From: Pseudomonadota bacterium
GTDB lineage: Bacteria > Pseudomonadota > Gammaproteobacteria > Burkholderiales > Ferrovaceae
Direction: 5' to 3'
DNA length: 64,000 bases
Assembly (NCBI GenBank): GCA_021805725.1
Contig: JAJZEH010000037.1
Location: 238,101-302,100, forward strand
The notes beneath the pieces were generated by a model. It made no database searches, had not been told where the DNA came from, and saw nothing but the letters and a program-made list of their open reading frames with translations. Below are positions 45,857-54,683 of this stretch, piece after piece (position 1 is the stretch's first letter; each line of letters opens with the position of its first letter). The translations under genes were made by a program, and so were the position numbers.

Positions 45857-45897
45857 GTCGGGTTGCGGTTCGCGCATAAAATCGTCATTGTAGCGGG

Positions 45898-46287
45898 ATG
45901 GCAATCAATTACGGTTTGGAAGCCCTGTCGGTGGGCGTGGGTGGCGCTTTGGGAGCCTGGATGCGCTGGGGTCTGGCCACGGCGTTCAATGCCTTGTTGC
46001 CGCGCCTGCCGCCGGGCACCCTGGCGGCCAATCTGGTGGGCGGTTTTTTGATGGGCGTACTCAGCGAGGGGTTGGTGCTGCACTGGGTGCCCGAGGCCTT
46101 GCGCCTGTTGCTGCTGACGGGTTTTCTGGGTGGGCTCACCACGTTTTCCACTTTTTCGGCCGAGGTGGTGAACAGCTTCCGCCATGGGCGGCGCACTGCC
46201 GCATTGATCGAAATCCTGGTGCATACGGGGGGCTCCCTGGGGCTGACCTGGGCGGGCATCGTGATGATGCGATCGCTGCTTGCATGA
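45898..46287 (+). CDS. crcB: Fluoride efflux channel CrcB/FluC
   Basis: A 129-residue protein with four membrane segments, acting as a dual-topology dimer that exports fluoride. Hallmarks are GGALGAWMRWG near the N-terminus, the conserved Asn in LAANLVGGF, and GFLGGLTTFSTFS with the phenylalanine/threonine/serine track. The start is 42 bp from that of the divergent methylase gene. No room exists for a fluoride riboswitch directly upstream, and none was recognised. Confidence 0.93.
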   Translation: MAINYGLEALSVGVGGALGAWMRWGLATAFNALLPRLPPGTLAANLVGGFLMGVLSEGLVLHWVPEALRLLLLTGFLGGLTTFSTFSAEVVNSFRHGRRTAALIEILVHTGGSLGLTWAGIVMMRSLLA

Positions 46288-46306
46288 AGGGGCGTAAGTC
46301 CGGGCG

Positions 46307-46885
46307 CTAGGGCAGGGCGATGCCCTCGTTGAGCAGCATGTTCGTCAGGGAAATCAGGGGCAGCCCGATCAACGCCGTGGGGTCGTCGCTTTTAACCCTT
46401 TCCACCAGGGTGATGCCCAGCGTTTCGATGCGCCCGCTGCCGGCACAATCGTAGGGATGGTCCACGGCCAGGTAGCGTTCAATCTGCCCCAGGCTCAAGG
46501 TTCGGTACTGGACGGTCACGACCACCCGCTCCAGTTGCAGCCGTCCGGTCTCGGCGTTCAGCAGGCACAGGGCTGTGTGGAAGGTCATCTCCTGACCACT
46601 GGCCTGCTGCAGTTGTTGCACCGCATTGGCGTGGTTACCGGGCTTGCCCACCAGTTGCCCGTTCAGCAGGGCAATCTGGTCGCTGCCAATAATCAGGGCG
46701 CGCGGATGGGATGGCACAATCTTGAGGGCCTTCTCTTGGGCGAGGCGCTCGCAGGTGGCCAGCGGCGCTTCGCCGGGCAGGGGCGACTCGTCAAGATGGG
46801 GGGAGATGGCCTCGAAAGGCAGATGCAGGCGGGATAGCAACTCCCGACGATAGGCGGAGCTGGAGGCCAAAACCAGGGGAAGCAT
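46307..46885 (-). CDS. Maf-family nucleotide pyrophosphatase (YceF-like, m7GTP type)
   Basis: A 192-residue house-cleaning pyrophosphatase. The LASSSAYRRELLSRL N-terminus, SDQIALL with the catalytic Asp, and VGKPG are present. The SDQ and the neighbourhood (yceD-rpmF-plsX) match E. coli YceF, which hydrolyses 7-methyl-GTP, rather than the dTTP-type Maf. It is divergent from yceD across 104 bp. Confidence 0.92.
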   Translation of the reverse strand: MLPLVLASSSAYRRELLSRLHLPFEAISPHLDESPLPGEAPLATCERLAQEKALKIVPSHPRALIIGSDQIALLNGQLVGKPGNHANAVQQLQQASGQEMTFHTALCLLNAETGRLQLERVVVTVQYRTLSLGQIERYLAVDHPYDCAGSGRIETLGITLVERVKSDDPTALIGLPLISLTNMLLNEGIALP

Positions 46886-46951
46886 GGTGCAATCTCACTT
46901 TATTTTTACACCGCACACTATAGCAAGCTCTGCAAAATCCGCCTTAAGTCT

Positions 46952-46980
46952 TTGACAATATGGGAAAGAGGCTCTAAAAT
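46952..46980 (+). promoter_or_regulatory. Sigma-70 promoter for the yceD-rpmF-plsX-fab operon
   Basis: TTGACA at 46952-46957 and TAAAAT at 46975-46980 are separated by exactly 17 bp, the best promoter match found in the window. The predicted start point (about 46986-46988) is only a few bases before the yceD ATG at 46990. Confidence 0.8.
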
Positions 46981-46989
46981 GCCGGCCTT

Positions 46990-47493
46990 ATGTTTGAAGC
47001 TCCCATCCTTGAGCCCATGCGCTTTGCAATGCTGGGTGAAGTCGTAGAAGGTCACGGTTTTCCAGGTGATCTCGAGCGTCTGAAAGAGGCGCTCCATTCC
47101 GGTGAAGGCGCGTTTCATTACCGCCTTGCGGGTGGAAAGGCGCCCGATGGGTTGCCCATGGTCACGATTCATCTGGACGGCCAGGTCATGTTGACCTGTC
47201 GACGCTGTCTGGATGGGTTTCCCTTCGATCTTGAGATCGATGAGCGGATCGTGATGGTGAAGGATGAAGCGTCATTGCCGGAGTTGGAAGATGAAGTGGC
47301 TGGGGTTGACGTGATTGTGCAGCCCGAGCGGCTGGATGTGGCAGCGCTGGTGGAAGATGAAATCCTGCTCGCTCTGCCCCTTGCTCCTGCCCATGCAGAA
47401 GGTGTTTGTGGTGCAGGGAAGGAACCCGCACAGCAAAAGCGGGAAAATCCGTTTGCGGCGTTGGCAAAAATGAAATCGACGTCCGGCATATAA
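46990..47493 (+). CDS. yceD: YceD family protein (DUF177, large-subunit rRNA accumulation)
   Basis: A 167-residue protein of the YceD/DUF177 family, implicated in 23S rRNA accumulation and usually found directly before rpmF. The central MLTCRRCLDGF with its CxxC pair and the acidic DEILLALPLAPAH segment are diagnostic. The ATG at 46990 keeps the conserved RFAMLGEVVEG block about 10 residues in, but no ribosome site exists and the promoter sits almost on the start. A later ATG at 47017 is possible. Confidence 0.9.
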   Translation: MFEAPILEPMRFAMLGEVVEGHGFPGDLERLKEALHSGEGAFHYRLAGGKAPDGLPMVTIHLDGQVMLTCRRCLDGFPFDLEIDERIVMVKDEASLPELEDEVAGVDVIVQPERLDVAALVEDEILLALPLAPAHAEGVCGAGKEPAQQKRENPFAALAKMKSTSGI

Positions 47494-47537
47494 TCGATTA
47501 ACCGGGTCTTCATGGCCCGAACTGAAGGAGTAGCAGC

Positions 47538-47720
47538 ATGGCAGTTCAGCAAAACAAAAAGTCACCGTCCAAGCGCGGGATGCACCGTTCCCATGATTTT
47601 TTGGGTACGCCTCCCCTGGCTACCGAGCCGACCACAGGTGAAGTGCATCTGCGCCACCATATCAGCCCCAACGGCTTTTATCGTGGCAAGAAAGTGGTCC
47701 GGACCAAGGGCGACCAGTAA
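47538..47720 (+). CDS. rpmF: 50S ribosomal protein L32
   Basis: A 60-residue ribosomal protein. [20 protein letters not shown] at the start and [17 protein letters not shown] at the end are typical of the cysteine-free L32 form. The GAAGGAG ribosome site is well placed. It lies between yceD and plsX as in most proteobacteria. Confidence 0.97.
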   Translation: MAVQQNKKSPSKRGMHRSHDFLGTPPLATEPTTGEVHLRHHISPNGFYRGKKVVRTKGDQ

Positions 47721-47750
47721 TCCTTTTTTCACTGCCGTCGGTCCCGACGC

Positions 47751-48770
47751 GTGAGCGTGAACATCACTGTTGCCGTCGACGCCATGGGCGGGGACCACGG
47801 ACCTGAAGTCACCGTGCCGGCAGCCCTTGAGCTGCTGGATCGTGAACCTGACGTTTCCGTCATTCTGGTAGGCTTGACTGATCGCATCGAAGCGGTCCTG
47901 CGGCGCCACCGGGCCGTTCTCTCCCCCCGCTTGCAGGTTCATGCCGCCACCGAAGTGGTGGCCATGGACGAGCCGCCTGCCCAGGCCCTTAAACGGAAGA
48001 AAGACTCTTCCTTGCGCGTGGCCATCGATCTGGTTAGGGACGGGCGCGCCTCCTGCTGCGTCAGCGCCGGAAACACCGGCGCGCTGATGGCAACGGCGCG
48101 CTTTGTCCTCAAGATGTTGCCAGGCATAGAACGACCGGCCATCGCCACTACCTTGCCTGCCATCAACGGCCATGTCTATGTGCTGGATCTGGGCGCCAAC
48201 GTGGATTGCGATGCCGAGCACCTGTGTCAGTTCGGCCTGATGGGCTCCATCCTGGCTGCCGCCGTGGATGACAAGGCGCGCCCCAGCGTGGGCCTGCTCA
48301 ATATCGGGCATGAGACCATCAAGGGCAGCGAAGTCATCAAGCAGGCCGCCGAGTTGCTCAGGGCTTCTCCCATCAATTTTCATGGCAACGTGGAAGGCGA
48401 CGATATCTATCGCGGAACGGTGGATGTGGTGGTCTGCGACGGCTTCGTGGGCAATGTGGTGCTGAAAACCTCCGAGGGGCTGGCCTGGATGTTGGGCCAG
48501 ATGATCCGGCGCGAGTTTCAAAGAAACTTCCTGACCCGGCTCGCAGCCTTGGTGGCCATGCCCGTACTCAACCGGTTTCGCCGTCAGGTGGACCATCGTC
48601 AATATAATGGCGCAAGCCTGCTGGGACTCAAGGGTGTGGTCGTTAAAAGCCATGGCGGCGCCGATGCCTATGCGTTCCGACATGCTCTGCAATATGCGGC
48701 CTCTGAAGTCCGCAATAACGTGCTCGGCCGGATCGAGGCCGCAGTCGCGCAACTGGAACCTTCACTCTGA
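47751..48770 (+). CDS. plsX: Phosphate acyltransferase PlsX
   Basis: A 339-residue peripheral enzyme making acyl-phosphate from acyl-ACP for phospholipid synthesis. Characteristic blocks are [13 protein letters not shown] near the start, [12 protein letters not shown], and [19 protein letters not shown]. Start codons are GTG (47751, with another at 47757). Its stop overlaps the fabH start by one base. Confidence 0.96.
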   Translation: MSVNITVAVDAMGGDHGPEVTVPAALELLDREPDVSVILVGLTDRIEAVLRRHRAVLSPRLQVHAATEVVAMDEPPAQALKRKKDSSLRVAIDLVRDGRASCCVSAGNTGALMATARFVLKMLPGIERPAIATTLPAINGHVYVLDLGANVDCDAEHLCQFGLMGSILAAAVDDKARPSVGLLNIGHETIKGSEVIKQAAELLRASPINFHGNVEGDDIYRGTVDVVVCDGFVGNVVLKTSEGLAWMLGQMIRREFQRNFLTRLAALVAMPVLNRFRRQVDHRQYNGASLLGLKGVVVKSHGGADAYAFRHALQYAASEVRNNVLGRIEAAVAQLEPSL

Positions 48771-49729
48771 TGATCTATTCAAAAATTGCAGGTACGGGCA
48801 GCTATACCCCCGAACGCATTCTGACCAACCAGGAACTGGAAAAAATCGTTGAAACCAACGATGCCTGGATCCAGTCGCGCACCGGCATCCGCCAGCGCCA
48901 TGTGCGCGCCGAGAACCAGGCGACGAGCGACCTCGCACTGATCGCATCGCAGCGCGCACTTGATGCGGCTGGCGCGAATCCTGACGAAGTGGACCTGATC
49001 ATTGTGGCTACCACCACGCCAGACATGGTGTTTCCCAGTACGGCCTGTCTGCTTCAGGCCAAACTGGGTGTGAAGGGTGGCGCTGCCTTTGACGTCCAGG
49101 CGGTTTGTACCGGTTTTGTGTATGCCCTCTCGATTGCCGACAAGTTCATCCGCAGCGGCAGCGCCCAGTGTGCGCTGGTGGTCGGTGCGGAAACCTTCAC
49201 CAATTTGCTGGACTGGAGTGATCGCAACACCTGCGTGCTGTTCGGTGACGGTGCTGGTGCCGTGGTGCTTCGGCCCGGCGATGCGCCTGGCATTTATTCC
49301 ACCCATCTGCATTCGGATGGACGGTATGCCGACATGCTCTCGGTTCCGGGATCCGTTTGCGGCGGTAAGGCCAGCGGTTCTCCCACGGTCAGGATGGACG
49401 GCGGTGCGGTGTTCAAATTTGCCGTCAAGGTGCTCGATCAGGTTTGCCGCGAAGCCCTTGAGGCCAATCACCTGCAGGTGTCTGATGTGGACTGGCTGAT
49501 TCCTCATCAGGCCAATGTGCGCATCATCGAATCCACTGCCCATAAGGTGGGCATTGATAAGAACCGGGTCATCGTGACGGTGGGAGAGCACGGCAATACC
49601 TCAGCCGCATCCATTCCGTTGGCCCTGGATCTTGCCGTGCGCGACGGCCGTATCAAATCGGGGCAGCGCGTTCTGCTGGCGGGCGTGGGAGGTGGATTTA
49701 CCTGGGGCTCGGCCTTGATACGGATGTAA
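48770..49729 (+). CDS. fabH: Beta-ketoacyl-ACP synthase III
   Basis: A 319-residue enzyme condensing acetyl-CoA with malonyl-ACP to start fatty acid synthesis. The active-site Cys113 lies in [13 protein letters not shown]. The His in [10 protein letters not shown] and Asn in [10 protein letters not shown] complete the triad. The ATG overlaps the plsX stop, and fabD follows after 12 bp. Confidence 0.97.
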   Translation: MIYSKIAGTGSYTPERILTNQELEKIVETNDAWIQSRTGIRQRHVRAENQATSDLALIASQRALDAAGANPDEVDLIIVATTTPDMVFPSTACLLQAKLGVKGGAAFDVQAVCTGFVYALSIADKFIRSGSAQCALVVGAETFTNLLDWSDRNTCVLFGDGAGAVVLRPGDAPGIYSTHLHSDGRYADMLSVPGSVCGGKASGSPTVRMDGGAVFKFAVKVLDQVCREALEANHLQVSDVDWLIPHQANVRIIESTAHKVGIDKNRVIVTVGEHGNTSAASIPLALDLAVRDGRIKSGQRVLLAGVGGGFTWGSALIRM

Positions 49730-49741
49730 GGAGTAAGACTG

Positions 49742-50671
49742 ATGACTTTTGCTTTTGTTTTTCCAGGGCAGGGATCGCAATCCGTGGGCATGATGCAGGC
49801 CTATGGCGATCTGCCCGGGATTCGGGCCACCTTTGACGAGGCATCGGCAATTCTTGGACAGGATCTTTGGGCGTTGGTCACGCAGGGCACGGAAGATGCA
49901 CTTGCGCTGACGGTCAATACGCAACCGGTCATGCTGGCTGCTGGCGTGGCGGTATACCGGGCTTGGCTTGCGCTCGGTGGCAAGTCCCCGCAGTGCGTTG
50001 CCGGCCATAGTCTCGGTGAGTACACGGCCCTTGTTGCGGCGGGCAGCCTGTCCTTTTCGGATGCAGTCAAGTTGACGCGTTTCCGTGCAGAAGCCATGCA
50101 GCAGGCCGTGCCGCAAGGCGTGGGTGGGATGGCGGCAATTCTGGGGCTGGATGATGCCGCCGTGCGCGAAGCCTGCCGCGAGGCCGCCGGGGGCGAGGTT
50201 CTGGAACCTGCCAATTTCAATTCGCCCGGCCAGGTGGTAATTGCAGGACACCGCACCGCCATTGAACGCGGCGTGGAAGCAGCCAAGGCACACGGTGCCA
50301 AACGTGCAATCCCGCTGGCGATGAGCGTGCCCTCCCATTGCTCCCTGATGAAGCCTGCGGCAGTTCGATTGCGGGACTATCTGGCGGAGGTGGCCTTGCA
50401 GGCACCGACCATTCCCGTCATCCACAATGCCACTGTGGCGGAGGCGCGTAGTCCTGAGGCAATCCGCGCGGCGCTGGTGGAGCAGCTCTACAGCCCGGTG
50501 CGCTGGGTGGAAACCATTCAGGCCATGGCTGCCCGCGGCATGAGCCAGGTGGCAGAATGCGGGCCGGGCAAGGTGCTGGCTCCGCTGGTCAAGCGCATCC
50601 AGTCCGAGGTTCAGGGGCTGGCACTGAACGATGCTGCGGCGCTTGCTGCTGCGCGCGAGCATCTGGTTTAA
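49742..50671 (+). CDS. fabD: Malonyl-CoA:ACP transacylase
   Basis: A 309-residue enzyme loading malonate onto ACP. FVFPGQGSQ at the N-terminus, nucleophile Ser90 in GHSLGEY, and the catalytic His in VPSHCSLM are present. An AGGAGT site precedes the start. It is followed 13 bp later by fabG. Confidence 0.97.
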   Translation: MTFAFVFPGQGSQSVGMMQAYGDLPGIRATFDEASAILGQDLWALVTQGTEDALALTVNTQPVMLAAGVAVYRAWLALGGKSPQCVAGHSLGEYTALVAAGSLSFSDAVKLTRFRAEAMQQAVPQGVGGMAAILGLDDAAVREACREAAGGEVLEPANFNSPGQVVIAGHRTAIERGVEAAKAHGAKRAIPLAMSVPSHCSLMKPAAVRLRDYLAEVALQAPTIPVIHNATVAEARSPEAIRAALVEQLYSPVRWVETIQAMAARGMSQVAECGPGKVLAPLVKRIQSEVQGLALNDAAALAAAREHLV

Positions 50672-50684
50672 AGGAGAGCTAATC

Positions 50685-51425
50685 ATGCTGCAAGGACAGG
50701 TGGTGCTGGTCACCGGTGCAAGCCGGGGAATCGGCCAGGCGATAGCACGGGAACTGGCGCGTCAGGGCGCCATCGTGGTGGGTACGGCCACCGGAGAGAA
50801 GGGCGTGGTCGCCATCGAAGCCACTTTGGGCGAAGTTCAGGGGACGGGTGCAGGACTGATTCTTGATGTCAAGGACAGTGCGGGTATTCTGGCCACGGTG
50901 GAAGCCGTCAAATCCCGTTTTGGCGCCATCACGATCCTGGTGAACAATGCCGGCGTGACGCGTGACATGTTGGCCATGCGTTTGCGCGATGAAGACTGGG
51001 ATGAAGTGCTGGACACCAACCTCAAGTCGGTTTTTCAGTTATCGCGTGCCGTGATGCGGGACATGATGAAGGCACGCGGCGGGCGCATCATCAACATCGG
51101 TTCCGTGGTGGGGACTACAGGCAACGTGGGCCAGTGCAATTATGCCGCCGCCAAGGCGGGACTGCTGGGCATGACCAAATCCATGGCGCGCGAACTGGGT
51201 AGCCGCGGCGTGACGGTCAATTGTGTGGCGCCTGGATTTATTGATACGGACATGACCCGCGGGCTGGAAGACTCGCAGCATCAGGCTTTGCTGTCCGCGA
51301 TTCCCCTGGGACGCCTTGGAAAACCTGAGGACGTGGCACACGCAGTGGCGTATTTGGCGTCTCCCGGGGCAGCCTACGTGACGGGTGCAACGCTCCACGT
51401 CAACGGCGGCATGGCCATGGATTGA
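50685..51425 (+). CDS. fabG: 3-oxoacyl-ACP reductase
   Basis: A 246-residue NADPH-dependent short-chain reductase of fatty acid elongation. TGASRGIG, NNAGVTRD, the catalytic Ser in NIGSVVG and the YAAAK motif are in order. The ATG at 50685 is supported by AAGGAGAG. A longer in-frame start inside fabD was rejected. Confidence 0.97.
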   Translation: MLQGQVVLVTGASRGIGQAIARELARQGAIVVGTATGEKGVVAIEATLGEVQGTGAGLILDVKDSAGILATVEAVKSRFGAITILVNNAGVTRDMLAMRLRDEDWDEVLDTNLKSVFQLSRAVMRDMMKARGGRIINIGSVVGTTGNVGQCNYAAAKAGLLGMTKSMARELGSRGVTVNCVAPGFIDTDMTRGLEDSQHQALLSAIPLGRLGKPEDVAHAVAYLASPGAAYVTGATLHVNGGMAMD

Positions 51426-51454
51426 AGCCCCTGCTCCTGGGCAGGTGATTCGGA

Positions 51455-51487
51455 GGGCGTGATCTGCTACACTACGCCTGTTTTTTT
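51455..51487 (+). terminator. Weak hairpin with T-run between fabG and acpP
   Basis: GGGCGT and ACGCCT arms (one G-U pair) enclose a 13-base loop and are followed by G and seven Ts (51481-51487). It could attenuate read-through from fabG. A TACACT hexamer in the same loop might instead be a -10 for an acpP-specific promoter. Confidence 0.35.
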
Positions 51488-51519
51488 GGTACACCTTATT
51501 AGAAGAAGGACCTCATCAA

Positions 51520-51759
51520 ATGTCAAATATTGAACAGCGAGTCAAGAAAATCGTATCGGAACAACTGGGCGTCAAGGAAGAAGAAATCCAGAATTCGTCG
51601 TCCTTTGTAGACGATCTGGGGGCTGACTCGCTCGATACCGTTGAACTGGTGATGGCTTTGGAAGAAGAATTTGAATGCGAAATTCCCGATGAAGAAGCCG
51701 AAAAAATCACTACCGTTCAACAGGCTATCGACTACGTCAATGGCCATCTCAAGTCGTAA
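51520..51759 (+). CDS. acpP: Acyl carrier protein
   Basis: A 79-residue acidic carrier. The phosphopantetheine attachment site is Ser37 in DLGADSLDT. Length and sequence are typical ([18 protein letters not shown]). An AAGGA site precedes the start. It is flanked on both sides by hairpins that could set its transcript level apart from fabG and fabF. Confidence 0.98.
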   Translation: MSNIEQRVKKIVSEQLGVKEEEIQNSSSFVDDLGADSLDTVELVMALEEEFECEIPDEEAEKITTVQQAIDYVNGHLKS

Positions 51760-51783
51760 TCCGCAGTCAGAATAGTCTTGCAC

Positions 51784-51803
51784 GGGCAGACCTTTGTCTG
51801 CCC
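51784..51803 (+). terminator. Hairpin between acpP and fabF (attenuator candidate)
   Basis: GGGCAGAC-CTTT-GTCTGCCC is a perfect 8-bp stem. It is followed by an interrupted T-rich tail (TTCTGACTTTTAT). It lies 24 bp after the acpP stop and before the fabF ribosome site, so partial termination would make acpP mRNA more abundant than fabF mRNA. Confidence 0.6.
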
Positions 51804-51831
51804 TTCTGACTTTTATGGGAGCATCGATCGC

Positions 51832-53073
51832 ATGTCACGCCGTCGCGTAGTGGTTACCGGACTGGGAATCGTCTCCCCGGTCGGAAATACCGTTTCAGAA
51901 GCCTGGGCCAGCATCAGCGCAGGCAAATCCGGAATCGGACGCATCACCCGTTTTGACCCCACCAATTTCCCCAGCCAGATTGCCGGGGAAGTCAAGAATT
52001 TTGATCCCGCCCAATTTCTCAATCCTAAAGAAGTCCGGCGCATGGATGTGTTTATCCATTTCGGGCTGGTTGCAGCCATGGAAGCCCTCAGGGATTCCGG
52101 CATCGAAGCCCAACCGGACGATGCCGAGCGCGTGGGCGTATGCATCGGCTCGGGCATCGGCGGCTTGCCCATGATTGCCGACACCCATTCGGCCTATCTG
52201 GAAGGCGGAGTGCGCAAGATCTCGCCGTTCTTCATTCCTGGCAGCATCATCAACATGATTTCGGGCAATCTGTCCATCATGTACGGCCTCAAGGGCCCCA
52301 ATCTCGCGCTGGTCACCGCCTGCACCACGGGTAACCACAGCATCGGTGAGGCTGCCCGCATCATCGAATATGGCGATGCGGATGTCATGGTGGCGGGTGG
52401 TGCCGAATCGGCCGTGCACGAACTGGGCATTGGCGGATTTTGTGCAGCGCGTGCCCTGAGCACACGCAACGATCAGCCAGAGGCGGCAAGCCGTCCTTGG
52501 GACAAAGGTCGTGACGGATTCGTCATGGGCGAGGGTGCCGGGGTGCTGATCCTGGAAGAACTCGAACATGCCAAGGCGCGAGGTGCGAAGATTTACTGCG
52601 AGCTGACGGGTTACGGCATGAGCGCGGACGCGCACCACATCACAGCCCCGCCAGAGGACGGCGATGGCGCCCGGCGCAGCATGATCAATGCCCTGAAAAA
52701 TGCACGCTTGAACCCGGATCAAGTCGATTACATCAATGCCCACGGTACTTCCACGCCCCTGGGCGATCTGGGAGAGACCATTGCGGTCAAGCGCACCTTC
52801 GGCGAACACGCCAAAAAAGTGGCGGTGAGTTCCACCAAATCCATGACGGGCCACCTCCTGGGTGCCGCGGGCGGCATCGAGGCGGTCTTTGCCATACTGG
52901 CCATTCATCACAATGTGGCCCCACCCACCATCAACCTGAATGATCCCAGCCCGGAATGCGATCTGGATTACGTGCCCAACACGGCACGCGCCATGAAAAT
53001 TGACGTGGTGCTTTCCAATTCATTCGGTTTCGGCGGCACCAACGGTACCTTGATCTTCCAGCGTTTGCGTTAA
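51832..53073 (+). CDS. fabF: Beta-ketoacyl-ACP synthase II
   Basis: A 413-residue condensing enzyme for fatty acid elongation. The active-site Cys is in LVTACTTGNH. The two histidines are in INAHGTSTPLGD and SMTGHLLGAAGG. The start at 51832 gives the family MSRRRVVVTGLG opening with GGGAG upstream; a longer in-frame start runs through the acpP/fabF hairpin. mltG follows after 9 bp without a pabC between them. Confidence 0.97.
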   Translation: MSRRRVVVTGLGIVSPVGNTVSEAWASISAGKSGIGRITRFDPTNFPSQIAGEVKNFDPAQFLNPKEVRRMDVFIHFGLVAAMEALRDSGIEAQPDDAERVGVCIGSGIGGLPMIADTHSAYLEGGVRKISPFFIPGSIINMISGNLSIMYGLKGPNLALVTACTTGNHSIGEAARIIEYGDADVMVAGGAESAVHELGIGGFCAARALSTRNDQPEAASRPWDKGRDGFVMGEGAGVLILEELEHAKARGAKIYCELTGYGMSADAHHITAPPEDGDGARRSMINALKNARLNPDQVDYINAHGTSTPLGDLGETIAVKRTFGEHAKKVAVSSTKSMTGHLLGAAGGIEAVFAILAIHHNVAPPTINLNDPSPECDLDYVPNTARAMKIDVVLSNSFGFGGTNGTLIFQRLR

Positions 53074-53082
53074 GCCACCATC

Positions 53083-54069
53083 GTGCGACATCCGATCTCA
53101 ATCGGTATTGTTGCTGCGCTGGCCCTGTGGCTGGCAGTCTTTGCCTTGTTTCCCTTGAGACTGCCGGCCATTCCCTTTCAGTACGACCTCAAATCTGGCA
53201 GTACCCTGCGCTCCGTGGCCCATGACCTGAAAGGGCGGGGCCTGTTGTGGGAGCCCTGGACCTTCACGCTGGTGGGGCGTCTCCTGGGGCAGCAGGGCAA
53301 GATCAAGGCGGGCAGCTACCAGTGGGACGGGCCCCTGACTGCATTGCAACTGCTTAATCGCATGACTCGTGGTGATTCCATCCAGAGCGAAGCCAAGCTG
53401 ATTGAAGGCATGACTTTCGCCCAGTTCAGGTCCGCGCTGGATGATAACCAAGACCTGCGCCATCTGACCTACGGCCTGCCTGAACGGGACATCCTGAAAC
53501 TTCTGGGCGACGACCGCACTGTCGCCGAAGGACAGTTTTATCCGGACACCTATTTTTTCAACAAGGGCGGCACCGATATTGACATCTTGAAGCGCGCCCA
53601 TCGGGCCATGATCAAGCGACTCAATGAGGTGTGGAGCCATCGGGCGGAGGGGCTACCCTATGATCAGCCATATGCGGCCCTGATCATGGCCTCCATCATC
53701 GAAAAGGAAACTGGAAAGGCAGAGGAGCGTCCCCTGATTGCCGCCGTATTCATCAACCGCCTTCAGCAGGGCATGAAACTGCAAACGGACCCAACCGTGA
53801 TTTATGGCATGGGACGCCGCTATGACGGCAACATCCACAAGCGCGATCTGCTTGTCGATACGCCCTACAATACTTATACCCGGCCCGGTTTGCCGCCCAC
53901 CCCGATCGCCATGCCGGGCCTTGCTGCCCTCGAGGCCGCCGTGCATCCAGCCAGTACGAACGCGCTGTACTTCGTTGCCAGGGGGGATGGCACGCACCAG
54001 TTTTCTGAAACGCTGACGCAGCACAACCAGGCCGTCGTAAAATATCAACTCAAACGTCGCGGACCATGA
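53083..54069 (+). CDS. mltG: Endolytic murein transglycosylase MltG (YceG-like)
   Basis: A 328-residue single-pass inner-membrane enzyme that cuts nascent glycan strands. One N-terminal membrane segment (about 5-24), a LysM-like part, then the YceG domain with catalytic Glu207 in SIIEKETG. LQTDPTVIYG and NTYTRPGLPPTPI are family hallmarks. The start is GTG. Its end overlaps tmk by 4 bp. Confidence 0.95.
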   Translation: MRHPISIGIVAALALWLAVFALFPLRLPAIPFQYDLKSGSTLRSVAHDLKGRGLLWEPWTFTLVGRLLGQQGKIKAGSYQWDGPLTALQLLNRMTRGDSIQSEAKLIEGMTFAQFRSALDDNQDLRHLTYGLPERDILKLLGDDRTVAEGQFYPDTYFFNKGGTDIDILKRAHRAMIKRLNEVWSHRAEGLPYDQPYAALIMASIIEKETGKAEERPLIAAVFINRLQQGMKLQTDPTVIYGMGRRYDGNIHKRDLLVDTPYNTYTRPGLPPTPIAMPGLAALEAAVHPASTNALYFVARGDGTHQFSETLTQHNQAVVKYQLKRRGP

Positions 54070-54683
54070 TCAAAGGAAAATTCATTTCTCTCGAGGGCAT
54101 CGATGGTGCCGGAAAAAGCACGCACCTCAACCCGATTGCCGAATGGGTGCGCGCGCGAGGCCACGAGGTGCTCATCACCCGTGAGCCAGGCGGGACACCT
54201 CTTGGTGAATCGTTGCGCCAACTCCTGCTGCATCAGAGCATGGACCCCGATACGGAAGCCCTGGTCATGTTTGCGGCACGCCGCGAACACGTGTTGAAAG
54301 TCATCGGGCCTGCCCTGCAACGGGGGACCTGGGTCATCAGTGATCGCTATACTGATGCGAGCTTTGCTTACCAAGGGGGGGGACGCGGTGTGCCGCTGGC
54401 GCATTTGAGCTATCTGGAATCCTGGGTCGAGGGCGGTGTTCGCCCCGATCTTACCCTGCTTTTTGACCTTGATCCCCTGGAAGCACGCAAGCGCGTTCTC
54501 AAGGGAACGCCCCATCCCGACCGCTTCGAGCGGGAACAGCACACATTCTTCAATAAAGTGCGGGCTGCCTATCTGGCACGCGCTGCTGCTGAACCGGGCC
54601 GCTTTTACATTCTTGATTCCAGCCAGTTGCCCGAAGCCATTTTTGCCCAAGTGTGCCTGGCCCTCGAAGCCCTGTCGCGATGA
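54066..54683 (+). CDS. tmk: Thymidylate kinase
   Basis: A 205-residue kinase forming dTDP from dTMP. The P-loop is GIDGAGKST (residues ~9-17), then TREPGGTPLGE and the DRYTDASFAYQGGGR motif. It overlaps mltG and holB by 4 bp each (ATGA), in a tightly coupled run. Confidence 0.97.
   Translation: MIKGKFISLEGIDGAGKSTHLNPIAEWVRARGHEVLITREPGGTPLGESLRQLLLHQSMDPDTEALVMFAARREHVLKVIGPALQRGTWVISDRYTDASFAYQGGGRGVPLAHLSYLESWVEGGVRPDLTLLFDLDPLEARKRVLKGTPHPDRFEREQHTFFNKVRAAYLARAAAEPGRFYILDSSQLPEAIFAQVCLALEALSR

Noticed and set aside
45856..45897. Fluoride riboswitch before crcB
   Set aside because: Too little sequence lies upstream and no crcB-motif features were seen.
47562..48752. 396-codon open frame antisense to rpmF and plsX
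   Set aside because: Overlaps two certain genes and has no recognisable motif.
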